In this document: piece after piece, positions 5,894 through 9,653 of the stretch | How the letters are laid out: the number at the start of each line of letters is the position of its first letter | How positions within the stretch are numbered: the first letter of the stretch is position 1 | Assembly: GCA_021798135.1 (NCBI GenBank) | Contig: JAJZYI010000117.1 | Span: 1-9,653 of the forward strand | Source: Actinomycetes bacterium | GTDB lineage: Bacteria > Actinomycetota > Acidimicrobiia > Acidimicrobiales > UBA8190 | Reading direction: 5' to 3' | DNA length: 9,653 bases | The notes under the pieces: model-generated | Told to the model about the DNA's origin: nothing | Databases searched by the model: none | What the model saw: only the letters and a program-made list of their open reading frames with translations | Translations under genes and position numbers: made by a program

Positions 5894-8178
5894 TCCCCCG
5901 AGTCGCGCACTTCGTGTTCGGGCTGCGCGAGCAGCGGGAACCGTTCCACTTCGCCCACTACATGGCGCTCGAGTCCTGCCGGCGGGTGCTGCGACCCGAG
6001 GCGATCCACTTCCACCACCGGCACCTGCCGTGGGGACCCTGGTGGGACCTCATAGCGCCCCACCTGGTGCTGGTGGAGGCCGAGCCCGCTCCCGAGGTGC
6101 TCGCCACGGACTACGGCGAGGGCTTCGTCCCCGAGCGGTTCCGCTACGCCCACCACGCCGACTTCGTCCGGCTCGACGCGCTCATCGCGCACGGCGGCGT
6201 CTACGCCGACATCGACACCGTCTTCGTCCGGGCGCTGCCCGAGCGGCTGTTCGCCGCACCCTTCGTCATCGGCGAGGAGCCGGCCGTGGCCGACCCCCGC
6301 ACCGGCCGGGGCCGCTCGTCGCTGTGCAACGCGCTGCTCATGGCGGAGCCCGGCGCCGCCTTCGCCCGGGCCTGGCGGGCCCGCATGGCCGGCGCCCTGG
6401 ACGGCACCTGGAGCAACCACAGCGGGTTCCTGGCACGCGCCCTGGCCGACGCCATGCCCGACGCCGTGCACGTCGAGCCGGAGGGGACCTTCTACCCGTT
6501 CCGCTCCGACCGGAGCGGCCTGGCCGCTCTCCTGCTCGAGCACCACCCCGTGCCGCCGACGGCGTGCACGGTGCACCTGTGGGCCCACCTGTGGTGGGAC
6601 CGAGAGCGCCGCGACTTCTCGCCGGCCCACGCGGACTGGTGCGCGCCTCACGCCCTGCGGTGCTCGCGCTCGACCCTGGCCGAGCTGGCTCGCCCGTACC
6701 TCGACCCCGAGCCGGGGGTCACGGACCCGGACCGTGCCGCCGGCGCCACGGCGGCTCCCCGGGGCGGTCCGGGCACGCCGGGGGCTCGTAGCGCAGGTGC
6801 GCCCGGAGCGCCGGCCCGCATGGCGCCACCCGGCAGCGCAGGTGCGCCCGGAGCGCCGGGCGGCAGCGCGCGGCGGAGCGGCGACCCGTGGGTCTACCTG
6901 TCCCTCGACGAGGCGAGCGGGTACGGCACGGCCGCGCAGCGCACCGTGGCCGCCCTGCTCGGCGCGGGCACACCGCTCCACTGGGTGCCGATGCTGCCCA
7001 GCGGGCGGTGGGGCTCGCGGCTCGGCTACGCCCCGGCACCGCCGTTCGAGCTGCCCCGGCCCGGCAACGGGCAGGTGGTGGTGGCCCACCTGGTGCCCGA
7101 GTACTACCCGCGGGTGCGCGCCGAGGTGCCCGACGCGTTCCTGGTGGGGCACACCGCGTGGGAGACCGACCGGCTGCCGGCGCACTGGGCGCGGTGCCTC
7201 GACGCCACCGACCTGGTGGTGGTGCCCTCGACGTTCAGCGCCCGAGCCGTGGCCCGGTCGGGGACCACCGCGCCGGTGGCCGTCGTGCCCCACGCGCTGC
7301 GCCCCCACCATCCCGCCCGCACGTCCTCGTGGCGGGACGTGCCGGCCGACGTGACGGTCTTCTACACGGTGGCGGAGTGGAACGAGCGCAAGGCGCCCTT
7401 CCTCGCCGTGCAGGCGTACCTGCGCGCCTTCACCGGCCGCGACCGCGTCCTGCTGGTGGTGAAGACGTCGCACCTCGACCACACCGCCGCACCGCCGGCC
7501 ACGAGCCGGCCGGTGGCCCCCGGCACGACCGCCTGGGCCCTGGCCCGCCTGCTGGCCGGCCACCGCGACCCCCCGGCGGTGACCCTCGTCACCCGGACGC
7601 TCCACGACGACGAGCTCGACGCCCTGCACGGGCGGGGCGACTGCTTCGTGTCGCTGTGCCGCGGCGAGGGCTGGGGGATCGGTGCCTTCGACGCCGCCGC
7701 CGGCGGCACGCCGGTCGTCACCACCGCGTTCGGCGGGCACCTGGACTACCTGGCAGGCACGCCCTGGCTGGTCGACGCCGACCTGGTGCCCGTCGACCAC
7801 CCCATGGCCGCCTCCTACACCCCGGACCAGCGCTGGGCGGCCCCCAGCGTCGACCACGCCGCCGACCTGCTGCGACAGGTGGCCGCCGACCGCGAGGGCG
7901 CCCGGGACGCCGTCGCCGGCCGGGCGGCCGACATCCGCCGGCGGTTCGGCCCGCAGGCCGTGGCGGCCGCCCTGCACGGGGCCGTGGCAGCCGCCCAACG
8001 CGGGACCGTGGCAGCCGCCCAACGCGGGACCGTGACAGCCGCCCAGCGCGGGGCCGTGGCGCGCCAGGGATCGGTCGACCGGGCCGCCGCCGCCCGGCTA
8101 GCGTCCGCGGACCGGGGCGCCGGCGCACCGAGCGGCACCGGCGCCGACGCCGACGCCGACAGGAGGGACGACCGGTGA
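5890..8178 (+). CDS. Two-domain glycosyltransferase: DXD-type domain fused to GT4-like domain
   Basis: The 762-residue protein joins two transferase-like domains. Residues about 1-272 resemble the DXD sugar-transferase family (Gly_transf_sug or capsular type): IPRVAHFVFG at the start, HHADFVRLDALIAHGGVYAD (88-107) and the metal-binding DID (107-109). Residues about 273-331 are an Ala/Gly/Pro linker with a repeated SAGAPGAP. Residues about 332-690 form a GT4-like domain with VVPSTFSA (444-451), EWNERKAPFLAVQAYLRAF (496-514) and EGWGIGAFDAAAGGTPVVTT (593-612). In that last motif the usual second Glu of EX7E is replaced by Asp601. The tail (about 691-762) is low complexity, with an 8-residue repeat and an Ala-Asp run. 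The GTG start has no Shine-Dalgarno but overlaps the upstream stop, and the conserved N-terminus supports it. The first domain probably adds one sugar and the second another; substrates are unknown. Confidence 0.85.
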   Translation: MIPRVAHFVFGLREQREPFHFAHYMALESCRRVLRPEAIHFHHRHLPWGPWWDLIAPHLVLVEAEPAPEVLATDYGEGFVPERFRYAHHADFVRLDALIAHGGVYADIDTVFVRALPERLFAAPFVIGEEPAVADPRTGRGRSSLCNALLMAEPGAAFARAWRARMAGALDGTWSNHSGFLARALADAMPDAVHVEPEGTFYPFRSDRSGLAALLLEHHPVPPTACTVHLWAHLWWDRERRDFSPAHADWCAPHALRCSRSTLAELARPYLDPEPGVTDPDRAAGATAAPRGGPGTPGARSAGAPGAPARMAPPGSAGAPGAPGGSARRSGDPWVYLSLDEASGYGTAAQRTVAALLGAGTPLHWVPMLPSGRWGSRLGYAPAPPFELPRPGNGQVVVAHLVPEYYPRVRAEVPDAFLVGHTAWETDRLPAHWARCLDATDLVVVPSTFSARAVARSGTTAPVAVVPHALRPHHPARTSSWRDVPADVTVFYTVAEWNERKAPFLAVQAYLRAFTGRDRVLLVVKTSHLDHTAAPPATSRPVAPGTTAWALARLLAGHRDPPAVTLVTRTLHDDELDALHGRGDCFVSLCRGEGWGIGAFDAAAGGTPVVTTAFGGHLDYLAGTPWLVDADLVPVDHPMAASYTPDQRWAAPSVDHAADLLRQVAADREGARDAVAGRAADIRRRFGPQAVAAALHGAVAAAQRGTVAAAQRGTVTAAQRGAVARQGSVDRAAAARLASADRGAGAPSGTGADADADRRDDR
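6790..6859 (+). repeat. 25-bp direct repeat in the interdomain linker
   Basis: Identical 25-bp copies lie at 6790-6814 and 6835-6859, offset by 45 bp (15 codons). Both start AGCGCAGGTGCGCCCGGAGC and encode SAGAPGAP. The duplication lengthens the flexible linker between the two transferase domains without breaking the frame. Confidence 0.85.
7957..8052 (+). repeat. 24-bp tandem repeat, four copies, in the C-terminal tail
   Basis: Four 24-bp units lie at 7957, 7981, 8005 and 8029, each starting (G/A)CCGTG(G/A)C and ending CGGG. The first is diverged and the middle two are nearly identical; a partial fifth begins at 8053. They encode the 8-residue repeat (A/T)V(A/T)AAQRG. The array lies after the folded transferase domain, so it probably arose by in-frame slippage or recombination. 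Confidence 0.9.
8161..8166 (+). promoter_or_regulatory. Ribosome binding site of the PqqD-like gene
   Basis: AGGAGG lies inside the end of the upstream gene, eight bases before the GTG at 8175. It fixes a start that overlaps the upstream TGA in GTGA. Confidence 0.75.
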
Positions 8179-8432
8179 CGCCAGGGCCGGCGCTGGCCGA
8201 CGGGCTCGAGCTCGTCGAGACGGACGACGGGATCGTCGTCTACCAGGACGAGCGCGAGCGCGTCCACCACCTGAACCAGACCGCCGCGGTCATCCTGCAG
8301 TGGTGCGACGGCACCCGCTCGGTCGAGGAGATCGCCGGGCTCGTGGCCGACCTGTTCGCGCTCGACCACCCGCCGGTGGACGACACCCGGGCGTGCGTCG
8401 AGCGGCTGCGCACCGAGGGCCTGGTGCGATGA
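8175..8432 (+). CDS. PqqD-like peptide-binding protein
   Basis: The 85-residue protein has the PqqD-family pattern: HHLNQTAAVILQWCDGTRSV (31-50), then EEIAGLVADLF (51-61) and a C-terminal helix with VERLRTEGLV. In PQQ biosynthesis and many RiPP pathways this fold (the RiPP recognition element) holds the precursor leader and presents it to a modifying enzyme. Stand-alone PqqD-like genes also occur in polysaccharide loci, where their role is unclear. It is coupled to the upstream fused glycosyltransferase by a GTGA overlap, with AGGAGG upstream. The next gene downstream is a small exported repeat protein that could be its partner; that link is inference from position. No radical SAM enzyme, protease or cyclase is visible in the window. 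Confidence 0.85.
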   Translation: MTPGPALADGLELVETDDGIVVYQDERERVHHLNQTAAVILQWCDGTRSVEEIAGLVADLFALDHPPVDDTRACVERLRTEGLVR

Positions 8433-8450
8433 GCCTCGCAGCGGCGACCC

Positions 8451-8479
8451 TTGTCCGGGACCAGCACCGCAGGTAGGGT
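8451..8479 (+). promoter_or_regulatory. Promoter of the Tat-exported repeat protein gene
   Basis: TTGTCC (8451-8456) and TAGGGT (8474-8479) are separated by 17 bases. This is the only candidate promoter in the window with both a recognisable -35 and a -10. Transcription would begin near 8486, ahead of GGAGGAA at 8501-8507. The small protein can thus be expressed independently of the upstream operon. Confidence 0.6.
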
Positions 8480-8512
8480 GTCGCCGACCCGAGCAGCCCC
8501 GGAGGAACGAGC

Positions 8513-8833
8513 ATGGTCGAGGAGGGGGACGAGGGGGCGGAGCCGGGCGTCAGCCGACGGGCCTTCCTGAAGCGGATGGCCGTCATCGGCTTCGCGGTGC
8601 CCGTGGTCAGCTCCTTCGCCCTCGACGCGGCGGCCTCGGAGCCGGACCACGCCCGCTTCCACCTGGCGAACCAGAGCGGCTCGACGACGCCGTACGACGA
8701 CTACTACTTCACGTACGGCAACCAGTCGCCTCCGGCGACCGCCTTCCCCAACCAGTACATCGGGAACCAGTACGAGCCGCCGGGGTCGCTCGGCAGCTAC
8801 TACCCCAACCAGTACCTCGGGAACCAGGTGTGA
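8513..8833 (+). CDS. Small Tat-exported Asn-Gln/Tyr-rich repeat protein, unknown function
   Basis: I do not recognise a family for this 106-residue protein. Residues 14-41 form a twin-arginine signal: SRRAFLKR, a hydrophobic stretch MAVIGFAVPVVSSFAL, then DAAAS, where signal peptidase could cut near residue 41. The mature part (about 65 residues) has no Cys, Lys, Met or Trp, and has nine Tyr and eight Pro. All six Asn and all six Gln of the protein occur as N-Q dipeptides (53, 70, 80, 85, 99, 104), each encoded AAC CAG. PNQYIGNQY (79-87) and PNQYLGNQV (98-106) repeat a module, the second ending at the C-terminus. Two NQS sequences are nominal N-glycosylation sequons, the second weakened by a following Pro. 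The ATG has GGAGGAA five bases upstream. It lies between a PqqD-like gene and a GT2 gene, so a modified secreted peptide or surface protein is possible. Confidence 0.85.
   Translation: MVEEGDEGAEPGVSRRAFLKRMAVIGFAVPVVSSFALDAAASEPDHARFHLANQSGSTTPYDDYYFTYGNQSPPATAFPNQYIGNQYEPPGSLGSYYPNQYLGNQV
8746..8827 (+). repeat. 25-bp imperfect direct repeat encoding PNQY(I/L)GNQ
   Basis: Copies at 8746-8770 and 8803-8827 differ at one base (ATC or CTC, Ile or Leu) and are offset by 57 bp, or 19 codons. Both start CCCCAACCAGTAC and end CGGGAACCAG. They show that the repetitive C-terminus grew by duplication in frame. Confidence 0.85.
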
Positions 8834-8870
8834 GGCGGCCGCCGCGGCGGGCCCCGGCACCGGGCCGCAC

Positions 8871-9653
8871 GTGACCGTGGCACCGCTGCTCACGGCCGCC
8901 ATGATCGTCCGCGACGAGGAGGCGTTCCTGGCCGACTGCCTCGCGTCGCTGCGCGGCGTGGTCGACGAGGTGGTGGTGGTGGACACCGGCTCGGTGGACG
9001 CCACGCCCGACATCGCCCGCCGCGCCGGCGCCCGCGTGGTGCACCATCCCTGGCGGGGCGACTTCGCCGAGGCCCGCAACGTGTCGCTCGAGCACGCCAC
9101 CGGCCGGTGGGTGCTGTACATCGACGCCGACGAGCAGCTGGTGGGCGCCGACCGGGCGGCCGTGGAGGGGCTCCTGGCGGAGGCGGACGAGGTGGCCTTC
9201 CGGTTGCTGCTGCAGCCGCGGCCCGGCACCACGCCGTACCGCGAGTACCGGCTGTGGCGCAACGACCCTCGCATCCGCTTCGAGGGCGTCATGCACGAGA
9301 AGGTGGTGCCCGCCATCCACCGCGTCGGCGAGCGGGACGGCCGGGCTATCGGCGTGTGCGACCTGCTCCTCGCGCACCGCGGCTACGAGGGCGACCAGAC
9401 GGCCAAGCACCGCCGCAACCTTCCCCTGCTGCGGCGCCAGCTGCGGGTCGAGCCCCGCAACCTGTTCGCCTGGCACCACCTCGCCCGCGTCCTCGACGGC
9501 CTGGGCGACGCCGACGGCGCCGAGGCAGCGCTGCGCCAGGCGGTCGAGGTCACCCGGACGTCGGGCCGCTACGACCCCTGCGGCAGCCTGTCGTTCGCCG
9601 ACCTGGTGCTGCGCCGCCAGCGGCGCGGCGAGGACGCCGACGACCTGCTGGCC
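8871..9653 (+). CDS. GT2 glycosyltransferase with C-terminal TPR-like region (3' partial)
   Basis: The reading frame is open to the right edge (261 codons seen). It has the GT-A fold pattern: MIVRDEEAFLADCLASL (11-27), VVVDTGSVD (35-43), GDFAEARNVSLEHATGRW (63-80) and the metal-binding YIDADE (83-88, Asp85 and Asp87). Next are EGVMHEK (138-144) and HRGY (169-172). From about residue 175 the sequence is helical, with one TPR-like unit around NLFAWHHLARVLDGLGDADG (197-216). This arrangement is common in bacterial GT2 enzymes and includes SunS-like peptide S-glycosyltransferases. The neighbouring small protein has no Cys, so S-glycosylation of it is excluded. GTG at 8871 is chosen as the start, 37 bases after the preceding stop; GTG at 8877 is an alternative, and neither has a good Shine-Dalgarno. 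It is probably co-transcribed with the small protein. The acceptor is unknown. Confidence 0.85.
   Translation, partial: MTVAPLLTAAMIVRDEEAFLADCLASLRGVVDEVVVVDTGSVDATPDIARRAGARVVHHPWRGDFAEARNVSLEHATGRWVLYIDADEQLVGADRAAVEGLLAEADEVAFRLLLQPRPGTTPYREYRLWRNDPRIRFEGVMHEKVVPAIHRVGERDGRAIGVCDLLLAHRGYEGDQTAKHRRNLPLLRRQLRVEPRNLFAWHHLARVLDGLGDADGAEAALRQAVEVTRTSGRYDPCGSLSFADLVLRRQRRGEDADDLLA

Noticed and set aside
5833..8022. 729-codon minus-strand open frame
   Set aside because: It is antisense to the fused glycosyltransferase, whose sense frame has conserved motifs along its length.
8513..9653. Sublancin-type S-glycosylated bacteriocin
   Set aside because: The small protein has no cysteine and carries a Tat signal rather than a double-glycine leader, although the GT2 enzyme has the broad SunS-like arrangement.
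1..9653. tRNA, rRNA or insertion sequence
   Set aside because: No cloverleaf, rRNA core sequence, transposase motif or flanking inverted repeats were seen on either strand by eye.

Overview
The window is very GC-rich bacterial DNA (clearly above 70% by eye). It has dense genes, GTG and TTG starts, strong third-position G/C, and -10 boxes of the form TAG(G/A)NT. This fits a high-GC actinobacterium; the HisRS and Pfk sequence types would suit Acidimicrobiia or a relative, but that placement is inference.

Left half, minus strand: hisS (3862-2495), then a group III 6-phosphofructokinase (2289-1261), then a SAM methyltransferase (1244-126) only 16 nt behind pfk. hisS and pfk each have a plausible promoter of their own, and the hisS message looks leaderless. 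A 45-bp unit in two tandem copies lies between hisS and pfk. An 8-bp repeat lies at the left edge, beyond the methyltransferase stop.

Middle: hisS is divergent from a small cytoplasmic FKBP-type prolyl isomerase (4062-4430, plus strand). The space between their two -10 boxes is mostly filled by six head-to-tail copies of an 18-bp sequence.

Right half, plus strand: a glycan- or peptide-modification-like cluster. It holds a GT4-type glycosyltransferase (4643-5893), a fusion of a DXD-type glycosyltransferase with a second GT4-like domain (5890-8178), and a PqqD-like protein (8175-8432). These three are linked by two 4-bp GTGA stop/start overlaps, so they are probably translationally coupled. 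Next, under its own promoter, is a 106-residue Tat-exported protein (8513-8833) whose six Asn and six Gln all occur as N-Q dipeptides. Last is a GT2 glycosyltransferase with a C-terminal helical region (8871 to the edge).

The most interesting part is 8175-9653. A PqqD-fold protein (a fold that often binds leader peptides), a small exported low-complexity repeat protein and a GT2 enzyme lie side by side, behind two more glycosyltransferase genes. They could be a system that makes, modifies and exports a glycosylated or otherwise decorated surface peptide. No radical SAM or other maturase is visible, and the cluster runs off the right edge. A second theme is the number of short tandem repeats, in intergenic DNA and in protein linkers or tails.
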